Shown here: piece after piece, positions 8,237 through 15,946 of the stretch
How positions within the stretch are numbered: position 1 is the stretch's first letter
Layout of the letters: the number at the start of each line of letters is the position of its first letter
The notes under the pieces: generated by a model
What the model was told of the DNA's origin: nothing
Database searches by the model: none
Seen by the model: only the letters and a program-made list of their open reading frames with translations
Translations under genes and position numbers: made by a program
From: Tenacibaculum discolor
GTDB taxonomy: Bacteria; Bacteroidota; Bacteroidia; Flavobacteriales; Flavobacteriaceae
DNA length: 64,000 bases
NCBI RefSeq assembly: GCF_003664185.1
Contig: NZ_RCCS01000004.1
Location: forward strand, 62,001-126,000
Direction: 5' to 3'

Positions 8237-9341
8237 TTGGGTTAAGGTTTATTCTGTAAGCTGCTTGTTTCTTTTTGTCATCAATTACTTTAGCGTAAAT
8301 TTGAGTTGTTTTCAAATTCTTATGACCTAACATTTTTGATACTGTATAAATATCAGTACCCAAAGTCAGTTGTAATGTTGCAAAAGAATGACGCGCACAA
8401 TGGAACGTGATATTCTTCTTAATTTCTGCCTCACCAACCCATTCTTTTAGTAGGTCATAATTTCTCTGAACGTTATTAATATTCTCGAAAACTTTTTGAG
8501 TAGGTTCGCCTTTTTCTCCTAACAATTCATATGCTTGTTCGGAAATTGGTAAGGTTTCAGCTCCTTTAGTTTTCTTTTGCTTAAATCTAATAAAATTTCC
8601 ATAGGTTTCTGAATATTGGATTTCAGACCATTGAAGTTTTGTAATATCTGACCAACGCAAACCTGTAAGGCAGGAAAAAAGAAACGCATTTTTTAATTGT
8701 GGATGTCGGCTAACTGTGTTAAAAAGCTTTCTAACTTCTTCTAAAGTTAAAAATTCCATATGTGTATCTTCTTCTTTAAAGTTTTCAACTAAAATAGCAG
8801 GATTGTATTGTATTACTTTTTCTTTAACAGCTTGTCGTAATACCGCTAAAAGTTTTTTAAAATATGCTGATTTTGTGTTTTGGCTTAATGGTCTTTTACT
8901 TCTGGAAAGTGCTTTTTTGTCTAAATACTCTTTAAAACCTTCTACCCATTCTTCATCTATTCTTTCAAAAGAAATACCTGTTGGGTTATAATCTTTTAAA
9001 TGTTTTAGTGTGCTATTCCATACACCTAAATTGCCTTTACTTTCTGAACGTCTTTCAATCCATTGTTCTAAATACACGAAAAAATTTCCTTGTTTCTTTT
9101 CTTTATTTTCAAAACCATAAATATTATTCTGTACCTCTAAATATCTTTTGGCTCTGATGCTTTCAGCAAGTTGTAAGATTTTCTTGTTTTCTAATTTCTG
9201 TGCTTTAGTTAAGGACCCTTTGTCGGGTTCTGGCGTTAAATATAATTTCAAGTACTCGTACTTACGATTTCCGTTTTCGTAATAATCAAGATATAAACTA
9301 ATTCGTTTCCCTTTTCTACGTTGGCGTAAAGTAACTTTCAT
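8229..9341 (-). CDS. tyrosine recombinase (integrase) of the integrative element
   Basis: This 370-residue site-specific recombinase has an arm-binding N-terminus (1-60), a SAM-like core-binding domain (about 90-185) and a C-terminal catalytic domain. The catalytic residues are in place: R229 (TGLRWSD), H314 and R317 (HCARHSF), H340 (LGHKN) and Tyr349 (TTQIYAKV). It resembles CTnDOT/phage-type Bacteroidota integrases and lacks the extra helix expected in an integron IntI. It is the first gene of the minus-strand element; the cassette-like array begins about 250 bp beyond its start. I could not identify the attachment repeats. Confidence 0.92.
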   Translation of the reverse strand: MKVTLRQRRKGKRISLYLDYYENGNRKYEYLKLYLTPEPDKGSLTKAQKLENKKILQLAESIRAKRYLEVQNNIYGFENKEKKQGNFFVYLEQWIERRSESKGNLGVWNSTLKHLKDYNPTGISFERIDEEWVEGFKEYLDKKALSRSKRPLSQNTKSAYFKKLLAVLRQAVKEKVIQYNPAILVENFKEEDTHMEFLTLEEVRKLFNTVSRHPQLKNAFLFSCLTGLRWSDITKLQWSEIQYSETYGNFIRFKQKKTKGAETLPISEQAYELLGEKGEPTQKVFENINNVQRNYDLLKEWVGEAEIKKNITFHCARHSFATLQLTLGTDIYTVSKMLGHKNLKTTQIYAKVIDDKKKQAAYRINLNPNG

Positions 9342-9587
9342 TTTCCTTATATTTACTGTGTTAGACTATGCGTTTTATGAGTGTTGTATGGGCAACAATA
9401 CAGCAACAAATATAAGCAAATAAAGGTAGTTTGGCAACAAAAAAGAATTTGAAAATTTACATAAACTAATGATTAATAGATACATAACAAACAAAGGAAA
9501 AATAATTAATTTCCTCTGCGGAAATTCAATCTTATTAATTATCTTTCCGCTACAACGGAAAACTACTCCCGTCATTTTCCCGCAAAA

Positions 9588-9612
9588 AATCATACACAAA
9601 TACGTTAGCACC
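9588..9612 (+). repeat. attC-like repeat, right part only (copy E)
   Basis: The segment ATCATACACAAATACG followed by GTTAGCAC (9604-9611) matches the right end of repeat copy B (ATCATACACAAATAAGTTGTG). GTTAGCAC is the exact reverse complement of GTGCTAAC at 10390-10397, the left end of copy A. The SnoaL and GIY-YIG genes therefore sit between mirrored ends, as a cassette would. Two small stems lie further upstream, at about 9510-9560. Confidence 0.6.
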
Positions 9613-9628
9613 AACTTAAAAAAAGACA

Positions 9629-10042
9629 ATGAACAAAGAATCTTTCCTGCGGGAATTTATGACTGAAATTTGGAATAAAAAGAATTTTGATAAAATTGAG
9701 CAATACGTTCATCCAGAATATACAATTCACCTTGACACAACTGACCCTTGGGAGGGAAAAACCTTATCTCATTCTGAATTCATAGAACGGTTGAATTTTT
9801 CATTCAACTCATTTCCTGATATGAATTTTGAAATAACATCTGCAATTCCTGAAGAAAATCATGTTGCTATAACTTGGATTTTAACAGGAACAAACCTTGG
9901 TATGATTGGAGGATATCCACCAACTAAAAAATCTATAAATACAAAAGGCTTAACAATTTATCATTTTAAAGACAATTTGATTAATGGACATACTCAGGTT
10001 TTTGACAGAATAACAGTTATGAAACAATTAGGATTTATGTAA
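9629..10042 (+). CDS. SnoaL-like ester cyclase family protein
   Basis: This 137-residue protein has the SnoaL/NTF2-like cone fold: an N-terminal helix (ESFLREFMTEIWNKKNFDKIEQYVHPEYTIH), then HSEFIERLNFSFNSFPDMNFEI and the late strands VAITWILTGTNLG and GLTIYHFKDNLI. The family covers polyketide cyclases and many uncharacterised small-molecule enzymes. The substrate cannot be read from sequence. It is first in the cassette-like array and is followed 1 bp later by the GIY-YIG gene, so the two share a transcript. Confidence 0.8.
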   Translation: MNKESFLREFMTEIWNKKNFDKIEQYVHPEYTIHLDTTDPWEGKTLSHSEFIERLNFSFNSFPDMNFEITSAIPEENHVAITWILTGTNLGMIGGYPPTKKSINTKGLTIYHFKDNLINGHTQVFDRITVMKQLGFM

Positions 10043-10043
10043 T

Positions 10044-10382
10044 ATGAAAACAAAAAAAGAACTTAAAGAAGAATACAAACAAATGAAAATTCCAATGGGA
10101 GTTTTTCAAATAAAAAACATTAAAAACAATAAATTTCTGATTGACCATAGTATTGATATGGAATCTAAATGGAACAGACATAAAATGGAACTCAAATTCG
10201 GAAACCATAGGAATAGAAGCTTCCAAAAAGAATGGAATGAATATGGAGAAGAAAATTTTGTTTTTGACGTTTTATCCGAACTAAAAAAAAGTGAAGAGGA
10301 AAATATTAACTACAATAAAGAATTGAAAACTCTTCAAAATCTGGTAATGGAAGAGTTGAATATTGAAAACATGTATAAATAA
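10044..10382 (+). CDS. GIY-YIG nuclease family protein
   Basis: This 112-residue protein matches the small stand-alone GIY-YIG-like group. MGVFQIKNIKNNKFLI stands for the GIY...YIG strands, SKWNRHKMELKFG carries the conserved Arg/His region, and FQKEWNEYGEENFVFDVLSEL is the typical FxxxWxxYGxxxFxFxxLE end. The classical GIY and YIG tripeptides are replaced by GVF and IKN, so nuclease activity is uncertain. It lies 1 bp after the SnoaL-like gene, and its stop is immediately followed by the attC-like repeat copy A. Confidence 0.75.
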   Translation: MKTKKELKEEYKQMKIPMGVFQIKNIKNNKFLIDHSIDMESKWNRHKMELKFGNHRNRSFQKEWNEYGEENFVFDVLSELKKSEEENINYNKELKTLQNLVMEELNIENMYK

Positions 10383-10389
10383 AAAGCAA

Positions 10390-10526
10390 GTGCTAACATC
10401 GCATATAATTTATTGCTAGTTCTAACTTGCTTACGAAAATCCTTGCGGATTTTCTATTCGGTTTATATTTGCTAAATTTAATGTTTAAACATGTACCTAA
10501 CCATATACAATCATGCTGAACGTCAC
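10390..10526 (+). repeat. attC-like intergenic repeat, copy A
   Basis: This copy begins with GTGCTAAC. It contains the block ATAATTTATTGCTAGTTCTA (10405-10424), a perfect 7-bp stem AAAATCC-ttgc-GGATTTT, then TTCTATTCGG and TATTTGCTAAATT. The same blocks recur in order and spacing in copies B (11838-11967) and C (16456-16593). TAATTT and AAATTA near the two sides can pair, giving an attC-like cruciform. Confidence 0.75.
10443..10471 (+). promoter_or_regulatory. Bacteroidota-type promoter inside repeat copy A
   Basis: TTG (10443-10445), an 18-nt spacer and TATATTTG (10464-10471) match the Bacteroidota promoter TTG-N17-19-TAnnTTTG. It would drive the permease gene at 10538. Copies B and C carry weaker versions (TGTATTTG and GGTATTTG). 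Confidence 0.6.
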
Positions 10527-10537
10527 TAGAATAAAAG

Positions 10538-11851
10538 ATGAATAAACTCACACGACAAAGGAATAAGGAGCTTGGATTGGGAGAGTTAATTGCAATTGCC
10601 TTGGGCGGAATGGTTGGTGGGGGCATTTTCTCAATTTTAGGTATAGCTACAGAAAATATAGGAAACGCAACACCTTATGCAATCCTGATTGGAGGTGTTC
10701 TGGCATTGTGTGCAGCTTATTCTTATGTAAAGCTAGCACTGCTTTATAAAGACGAAGGGGCAACGTATTCATTTTTCAAAAAATCTTTTCCAAATAGTGA
10801 GCTTGCTTCATCGGTAATCGGGTGGTTAATTGTTTTTGGATACATCAGCACCTTAGCTTTGTATGCCTTTACGTTTGCATCCTATTTCTGTAGTCAATTT
10901 GATACCCTAAATCATCCAATCTGGCAAAAAATAATCGCAGGACTTATTATTACCTTTTTTGCGATAATCAATTTAGTTAGCGTAAAAGGAATGGGCAAAT
11001 TGGAAGATATATTAGTCTATTCAAAAATTGTCATTTTGTTATTTATATCTGGCTTACTAGCAGGAAAAGGAGATATTCAAAATCTAATTCCTGTATTTGA
11101 AAATCAAACCACACTCACTCAAATATTAATTGTATCAGCTATAACTTTTGTAGCCTATGAAGGATTTCAATTGGTTATTCATGCCTATAATGAAATGGAT
11201 AATCCTCAAAAAAATATTCCAAGAGCTATTTATTCATCAATTGTTATTGCCACTTTGCTTTATGTAATTCTTTCAATCGCTGCATTATCTGCCATTCCAA
11301 AAGAAATAATTATTGCAGATAAAGAATACGCCCTTGCTGCTGGTACTAAAACCTATCTGGGGCAATTCGGACAGTTTATCGTAATCTTTGGGGCATTGTT
11401 AGCTACTTCAAGTGCCATAAGTGGAACGCTTTTTGGTGCCTCACGCCTAATGGCAGTAATAGCCAATGATGGCTACTTTCCAAAACAATTAGGCCAAAAG
11501 ATTAAAACTCATATTCCAAACAAAGCTATAATAACAATGAGTGTTTTTGCTTATGTATTATTAGCTACTGGTGGTTTACAGGTTATATTAGAATTTGGAA
11601 GTATCACCTTTATTATTGTTTCAATGTTAATGGCTTATACCAATTACAGAAAACGTGTTGAAACAAATTCATCTCTAATAATAACTGCTACTTCATTCCT
11701 GGGATTATTACTCGCAGGTTTGCTAATAATATATTTTGAATTCACCGAAAACAAAGAGCAATTTATTTATATAATTATCATTTACATTCTACTTGGAATA
11801 GGAGCTTTTTTTTATTCAAAGAAGAAAACGAACGCCCAACAACGTGCATAA
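10538..11851 (+). CDS. APC-family amino acid permease
   Basis: This 437-residue inner-membrane transporter has about 12 hydrophobic segments. The first carries the APC signature LGELIAIALGGMVGGGIFSILGIA (residues about 14-37), and the segment near SAITFVAYEGFQLVIHAYNEMDNPQKNIPRAI is the conserved TM6 and loop region. It probably imports or exchanges amino acids or polyamines; the substrate is unknown. The gene sits alone between two attC-like repeats. Its last codons and its stop (11849-11851) lie inside copy B, as happens in integron cassettes. Confidence 0.9.
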   Translation: MNKLTRQRNKELGLGELIAIALGGMVGGGIFSILGIATENIGNATPYAILIGGVLALCAAYSYVKLALLYKDEGATYSFFKKSFPNSELASSVIGWLIVFGYISTLALYAFTFASYFCSQFDTLNHPIWQKIIAGLIITFFAIINLVSVKGMGKLEDILVYSKIVILLFISGLLAGKGDIQNLIPVFENQTTLTQILIVSAITFVAYEGFQLVIHAYNEMDNPQKNIPRAIYSSIVIATLLYVILSIAALSAIPKEIIIADKEYALAAGTKTYLGQFGQFIVIFGALLATSSAISGTLFGASRLMAVIANDGYFPKQLGQKIKTHIPNKAIITMSVFAYVLLATGGLQVILEFGSITFIIVSMLMAYTNYRKRVETNSSLIITATSFLGLLLAGLLIIYFEFTENKEQFIYIIIIYILLGIGAFFYSKKKTNAQQRA

Positions 11852-11967
11852 TTTATTGCTAGTTCTAGTTACCCTGCAAAATCTTCTCGGATTTTCTATT
11901 CGGTTTGTATTTGCTAAATTAGTTGCAGAAACACGCAACGAAATCATACACAAATAAGTTGTGTGTA
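11838..11967 (+). repeat. attC-like intergenic repeat, copy B
   Basis: This copy runs from AACAACGTGC to AAGTTGTGTG. It has the 20-base block identical to copies A and C at 11848-11867, the stem AAAATC-ttctcg-GATTTT, TTCTATTCGG, and TATTTGCTAAATT from 11908. The outer ACAAC (11839-11843) and GTTGT (about 11958-11962) are inverted repeats of each other, like the R boxes of attC sites. It overlaps the end of the permease gene. Confidence 0.75.
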
Positions 11968-11976
11968 ATTTAAGAT

Positions 11977-12399
11977 ATGGCAGATAAAGAGCATACCATA
12001 GAAATTGAGTTTTTAGACCACGTTGCAATTAGAGTTACCGATTTGGAAGCATCTGCAAGATGGTATGAAAAAGTATTAGGATTAAAGCGATATCAATTAC
12101 CAGAATGGAGAGACTTCCCTATCTTTTTACTTTCTGGGAAGTCAGGTATTGCATTGTTTCCTGCAAATACAGCTAACACTAAACTTGATTCAAGTTCAAA
12201 AAATGTAAAAATTGACCATTTTGCATTTAATGTGACTAATGAAAACTTTGAAAAAGCTAAAAAAAGATATACCGAACTAAATTTGAAATTTACTATTCAA
12301 GATCATTATTATTTTGATTCAATATATACTAAAGACCTTGATGGGCATACGGTTGAACTGACTACTATTAAAGTAAGTGAAGAAGATTTTTATAAGTAA
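11977..12399 (+). CDS. VOC-family (glyoxalase/bleomycin resistance fold) protein
   Basis: This 140-residue protein has the paired beta-alpha-beta-beta-beta modules of the VOC superfamily. It opens with FLDHVAIRVTDLEASARWYEKVLGLK, where His is a metal ligand. The second module is KIDHFAFNVTNENFEKAKKRY, ending DLDGHTVELTT with the usual Glu ligand. Members act as lyases, dioxygenases or resistance proteins; which one cannot be said here. It starts 9 bp after repeat copy B. No matching repeat follows it, so the right end of this presumed cassette seems lost. Confidence 0.85.
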   Translation: MADKEHTIEIEFLDHVAIRVTDLEASARWYEKVLGLKRYQLPEWRDFPIFLLSGKSGIALFPANTANTKLDSSSKNVKIDHFAFNVTNENFEKAKKRYTELNLKFTIQDHYYFDSIYTKDLDGHTVELTTIKVSEEDFYK

Positions 12400-12523
12400 A
12401 AGCTATACATATATTATCTGCATACTAAGCTTACCGTACAAACAGTACATTTTTTCACAAACATAAAACACTAACACACTAAATAATAGAACATGATAAA
12501 AATCATATTTCAATCTAAAAACC

Positions 12524-12540
12524 AATCGTAAATTTGCGAT
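12524..12540 (+). promoter_or_regulatory. arsR promoter -7 box with candidate ArsR operator
   Basis: TAAATTTG (12529-12536) fits the -7 element TAnnTTTG, 11 bp before the arsR start. It is embedded in AATCG-TAAATT-TGCGAT. The sequence TGCGATAAACAA here is repeated exactly at 12881-12892 before arsE. A repressor bound here would block the promoter. Confidence 0.5.
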
Positions 12541-12547
12541 AAACAAT

Positions 12548-12853
12548 ATGAAAAGAACTTTAGAACAAATAGAATATAAAGAGGACACCGAACTTTTAGC
12601 AAAATTTGCTAAAGCACTAGGACATCCCACTCGCATTGCAATTTTAAAGCATCTCGAAAATCAATCGTGTTGTTTTACTGGAGATTTGGTTGATGTATTG
12701 CCCATTTCTCAATCAACAGTTTCTCAACATTTAAAAGAATTAAAAAATGTAGGTTTAATTCAAGGTGAATTAAAACCCCCAAAAATAAAATATTGTATCA
12801 ATCGAGAAAACTGGAAAATAGCTAAAACATTATTTCAACAATTTTTTGATTGA
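12548..12853 (+). CDS. arsR: ArsR/SmtB-family metalloregulator
   Basis: This 101-residue winged-helix repressor reads FAKALGHPTRIAILKHLENQ, then DLVDVLPISQSTVSQHLKELKNVGLI, the ArsR recognition helix. Three cysteines (C41, C42 in QSCCFTGD and C83 in KYCIN) could bind trivalent arsenic. They are arranged differently from the ELCVCDL site of the E. coli protein. It is the first gene of an operon running through arsG, and it probably represses its own promoter and a second site before arsE, both of which share an ATCG...GCGAT repeat. Confidence 0.88.
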   Translation: MKRTLEQIEYKEDTELLAKFAKALGHPTRIAILKHLENQSCCFTGDLVDVLPISQSTVSQHLKELKNVGLIQGELKPPKIKYCINRENWKIAKTLFQQFFD

Positions 12854-12870
12854 TATTTTCTCAATAACCT

Positions 12871-12886
12871 TATCGCTTGTTGCGAT
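12871..12886 (+). promoter_or_regulatory. candidate ArsR operator before arsE
   Basis: TATCGC-ttgt-TGCGATA is a near-perfect inverted repeat between arsR and arsE. Its right half and flank (TGCGATAAACAA) equal the element overlapping the arsR promoter at 12534-12545. Confidence 0.5.
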
Positions 12887-12903
12887 AAACAAACAGAAAT
12901 AAC

Positions 12904-13140
12904 ATGACTAGAGTAATTAAAATTTTAGGAACAGGATGTCCAAAATGCCAATCAATGGCTGGCGTGGTTAAAGATGTAGTTTCAGCAAACAACATAGATG
13001 CAACTATTGAAAAAGTGGAAGACATAATGGAAATTATAAAATTCAACGTAATGACTACACCTGCTTTGGTAATAGACGATGTGATAACAATAAAAGGTAG
13101 AGTGCCTTCTAAAGATGAAGTATTGGAGCTTTTAAACTAA
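12904..13140 (+). CDS. arsE: small thioredoxin-like protein ArsE
   Basis: This 78-residue protein belongs to the TM0996/MTH895 thioredoxin-like group. The redox motif CPKC lies in ILGTGCPKCQSM, with the cis-Pro strand VMTTPALVIDDVI. In the arsEFG system known from Shewanella putrefaciens, ArsE works with ArsF in reducing nitroaromatic arsenicals before ArsG exports the amino form. Synteny with arsF and arsG downstream makes the same role likely here. It is cytoplasmic, with no signal peptide. Confidence 0.8.
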   Translation: MTRVIKILGTGCPKCQSMAGVVKDVVSANNIDATIEKVEDIMEIIKFNVMTTPALVIDDVITIKGRVPSKDEVLELLN

Positions 13141-13152
13141 TTAGAACCTACT

Positions 13153-13560
13153 ATGTACTATCAAATAAAAGCCTCTTCCATTTCTAATCAAGATGCTGTT
13201 TTACAAATAAAGCAATCGAGTATAGATTTTGGTACAACTTTAAAAACTGCCGAAACCTTGCCAAATCCTGCTGAAATATTCTTAGGTGCATTCGCTTCTT
13301 GTATATTGAAAAACCTAGAACGATTCTCGGGCATGATGAAATTCTCGTACTCTAAAGCAACTATTGAGGTTACTGCCACACGCCTTGAGAGTCCGCCAAG
13401 AATGGAAAACATCTCTTACAATCTAACAATTTACAGCAATGATAAAAAACTGAATTCAAATTTACTTAAAAAGAACATTGAAAAGTTTGGTACTATTTAT
13501 AATACGGTAAAACTATCGTGTTCAATTTCAGGTACTATTAACACTGTTGAAAATGTTTGA
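13153..13560 (+). CDS. OsmC-family protein
   Basis: This 135-residue protein resembles OsmC/Ohr-type redox proteins: NPAEIFLGAFASCILKNLERFS holds the first conserved Cys on the long helix, and KLSCSISGTI near the end holds the second. Family members reduce organic hydroperoxides or handle reactive thiol chemistry. It is the third gene of the arsenical operon, 12 bp after arsE, and overlaps the permease start. Its insertion into an arsEFG-type operon suggests a helper role in thiol or redox handling of organoarsenicals; that is inference. Confidence 0.78.
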   Translation: MYYQIKASSISNQDAVLQIKQSSIDFGTTLKTAETLPNPAEIFLGAFASCILKNLERFSGMMKFSYSKATIEVTATRLESPPRMENISYNLTIYSNDKKLNSNLLKKNIEKFGTIYNTVKLSCSISGTINTVENV

Positions 13561-14530
13561 TTGGGTACAAAACATAGCAGATTGGTTGGTTTTTGATGTT
13601 TTGAATTTAGAAAAAGGGCAACATTTAGCAAAGGCCTTAAATTTCTTTATTTATGATACTACTAAAATTCTAATACTACTTTTTGTTGTCATCTTTTTTA
13701 TGGGAATTGTGAATAGTTATTTTCCTATAGACAAGGTTAAAAACTATTTATCTCGTCATAAATTATATGGCTTGGAATACCTTATAGCAAGCCTTTTTGG
13801 TGTAGTAACACCTTTTTGTTCTTGTTCATCTGTTCCGCTATTTATTGGTTTTGTAAGAGGTGGTATTCCTTTAGGTGTAACTTTTTCTTTCTTAATCACT
13901 TCTCCATTGGTAAATGAAGTTGCGATTGGTCTTTTTGTTGGCTTGTTTGGTATTAAAACAACTTTAATTTATGTAATTAGTGGTGTTTTATTAGGTACCA
14001 TTTCAGGGGTTATTCTTCAAAAATTAAAATTAGAAACTTATTTAACACCTTGGGTAAAAGAAGTTTTAAAAAACGCTCAGAGAGAACAAGAAATATTTAA
14101 AGAAGAAAAACAAACGTTACAACAACGCTTGCCAATTATTTGGTCTGAAGTTATACAAATTCTTAAAGGCATCATTTTATATGTAATTGTAGGAATTGCA
14201 ATTGGCGGACTAATGCACGGCTATATTCCAGAAGGTTTTTTTGAGAAATATATGAACAAAGACAATCTTTTTGCTGTTCCTATAGCTACCATTCTTGCAG
14301 TACCAATGTATTCAAACGCATCAGGAATACTCCCAGTAGTTCAGGTATTGGTTGCTAAAGGTATTCCATTAGGAACTGCAATTGCATTTATGATGGGAGT
14401 AGTTGGGCTTTCATTACCCGAAGCTATGCTTTTAAAAAAAGTGATGACCTTTAAGTTAATTGCCATCTTTTTTAGTGTCGTTACACTTTGTATTATCATT
14501 TCAGGCTACTTATTTAACATTATTATATAA
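13553..14530 (+). CDS. ArsP-like permease (UPF0718/DUF318)
   Basis: This 325-residue membrane protein has about 8 hydrophobic segments. It carries the family motif TPFCSCSSVPLFIGFVRGGIPLG with a Cys pair, and a second matching half (VPMYSNASGILPVVQVLVAKGIPLG). The UPF0718 family includes ArsP, which exports trivalent organoarsenicals. A TTG lies 6 bp upstream, but the ATG at 13553 is the better start and overlaps the osmC stop by 8 bp. Its place in an arsR-arsE-arsF-arsG operon supports organoarsenical efflux, although metal or thiol-adduct transport is also possible. Confidence 0.85.
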   Translation: MFDWVQNIADWLVFDVLNLEKGQHLAKALNFFIYDTTKILILLFVVIFFMGIVNSYFPIDKVKNYLSRHKLYGLEYLIASLFGVVTPFCSCSSVPLFIGFVRGGIPLGVTFSFLITSPLVNEVAIGLFVGLFGIKTTLIYVISGVLLGTISGVILQKLKLETYLTPWVKEVLKNAQREQEIFKEEKQTLQQRLPIIWSEVIQILKGIILYVIVGIAIGGLMHGYIPEGFFEKYMNKDNLFAVPIATILAVPMYSNASGILPVVQVLVAKGIPLGTAIAFMMGVVGLSLPEAMLLKKVMTFKLIAIFFSVVTLCIIISGYLFNIII

Positions 14531-14542
14531 ATCAAAAACAAA

Positions 14543-14980
14543 ATGAAAGCATTTAAATTTTTAACAGCTTTGGCTATTAGTTTTATACTTATTTCGTGTA
14601 ACAATCAAAATAAAAACAAATCAACTTCTATAGATAAATCTGTTTCTAAAATTGAGGTGTTCGATTTTCACTCTACTCACAGGTGTATGACCTGCAATGC
14701 CATTGAAGCAAACACAAAGTATACGTTGAACACTTATTTTGCACCTGAACTAAAAGAAGAAAAAATTACGTTTCAGGTAGTTAATGTAGATAAAAAGGAA
14801 AACGAAAAAATTGCAGAAAAATTTGAAGCAACAGGAACAGCTTTGTTTTTAAATGTGATTAAAAATGGAAAGGAAACACAAATAAATTTAACCAATTTTG
14901 CTTTTATGAATGGAAACAGTCAAGAGGAATTTTCTAAAGAATTGAAAACAAAAATCGAAACAGAATTAAAAAAACTCTAA
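14543..14980 (+). CDS. arsF: ArsF-family nitroarsenical reductase subunit (lipoprotein)
   Basis: This 145-residue protein has a lipoprotein signal peptide (MKAFKFLTALAISFILISC, lipid Cys at 19) and a thioredoxin-like body. The body carries CMTC in STHRCMTCNAIEANT and the strand KITFQVVNVDKKENEKIAEKFE. This is the ArsF family, described as a subunit of nitrophenyl compound reduction acting with ArsE. Here it would be anchored in the envelope, facing the periplasm. It starts 12 bp after the permease gene and ends directly at the start of arsG. Confidence 0.82.
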   Translation: MKAFKFLTALAISFILISCNNQNKNKSTSIDKSVSKIEVFDFHSTHRCMTCNAIEANTKYTLNTYFAPELKEEKITFQVVNVDKKENEKIAEKFEATGTALFLNVIKNGKETQINLTNFAFMNGNSQEEFSKELKTKIETELKKL

Positions 14981-15691
14981 ATGGATTTTTTACAATCGCT
15001 TTTAGAAAGTTACAATATTCCCATTTTATCGGCATTTGTTCTTGGGCTAATGACAGCTATTAGTCCGTGTCCTTTGGCAACCAACATAACTGCAACTGCT
15101 TTTATTTCTAAAAACATTTCGAGTAAACGTAAAGTGTTTTTAAGCGGATTGCTATACTCTTTAGGAAGAGGTTTTAGTTATACAGCAATTGGCTTGATAT
15201 TATATTTTGGGGCTAGTAAATTCCATATCGCTCGATTTTTCAATCAGAATGGAGAGAAATACCTAGGACCTTTATTGATAATTATTGGTTTAATAATGCT
15301 AAATATTATCAAGCTTAATTTTTTAAGTAAATCAAATTTTCAAGAAAAACTATCCGAAAAATTTAAAAACAAGGGTCTTATAGGCTCTTTTTTAATAGGG
15401 GTTATTTTTGCTTTGGCATTTTGTCCTTATAGTGGTGCTTTATTTTTTGGAATGTTAATTCCAATGACCATTGCTTCTGTTAACGGACTTTATTTACCAA
15501 TTGTATTTGCACTTGGAACAGGTTTACCTGTAATTCTCTTCACTTATTTAATAGCTTTTACAGTAGGAAAAGTGGGAGTATTCTATAAAAGAATTACGAA
15601 AATCGAAAAAGTAATGCGAACAATTGCAGGTATTGTTTTTATATTAACAGGACTGTATTATGCTTTCATTTTTGTGGGAATATTACAATAA
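14981..15691 (+). CDS. arsG: ArsG-family aromatic arsenical efflux permease
   Basis: This 236-residue membrane protein has 6 to 7 hydrophobic helices of the CcdA/DsbD-like type. The characteristic Cys-Pro turns are MTAISPCPLATN in helix 1 and ALAFCPYSGALFFGML in the second half. The ArsG family exports trivalent aminoaromatic arsenicals. Its start codon follows the arsF stop with no gap. It closes the operon; a degenerate attC-like segment follows about 25 bp later. Confidence 0.82.
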   Translation: MDFLQSLLESYNIPILSAFVLGLMTAISPCPLATNITATAFISKNISSKRKVFLSGLLYSLGRGFSYTAIGLILYFGASKFHIARFFNQNGEKYLGPLLIIIGLIMLNIIKLNFLSKSNFQEKLSEKFKNKGLIGSFLIGVIFALAFCPYSGALFFGMLIPMTIASVNGLYLPIVFALGTGLPVILFTYLIAFTVGKVGVFYKRITKIEKVMRTIAGIVFILTGLYYAFIFVGILQ

Positions 15692-15714
15692 CCAACACTA
15701 AAAAAAACACATAT

Positions 15715-15775
15715 TTACAATTCAGTTTGTATTTGTTAAATTGGGTGTTTAAAAGCATGCCTGATAGCAACGACT
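15715..15775 (+). repeat. degenerate attC-like repeat (copy D)
   Basis: ATTCAGTTTGTATTTGTTAAATT matches the right core of copies B and C (ATTCGGTTTGTATTTGCTAAATT) with two differences, followed by a GTGTTTAAAA / GCAACGAC tail. The left half of the repeat is missing. It stands between the arsenical operon and the NTF2-like lipoprotein gene. Confidence 0.5.
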
Positions 15776-15946
15776 TAAAAACGACATCAAAAATCATTGA
15801 TAACTTTACCTTAGATAAAGTATTCGTTTTTTATATATTTGATAGCGTAAAAATTGCTAAGATTTATTATATCAAATGCTTTTGTCGGGGTAAAAGAAGT
15901 AAAGTTTGGCATAAAACGAGTTACCATTCATTAAAAAACAAAGACT

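Noticed and set aside
8229..9341. Recombinase as an integron integrase
   Set aside because: Its catalytic domain is phage/CTnDOT type with no IntI-specific insert, and its operon belongs to the minus-strand integrative element. It may still act on the repeats, but nothing shows this.
9342..9480. tRNA attachment site for the integrative element
   Set aside because: I looked for a tRNA end or a direct repeat matching the other side of the element and found none that I can defend.
9375..9629. Minus-strand hydrophobic open frame (84 residues)
   Set aside because: It lies over the partial repeat and the stem-rich gap, has no family resemblance and conflicts with the plus-strand array; probably chance in AT-rich DNA.
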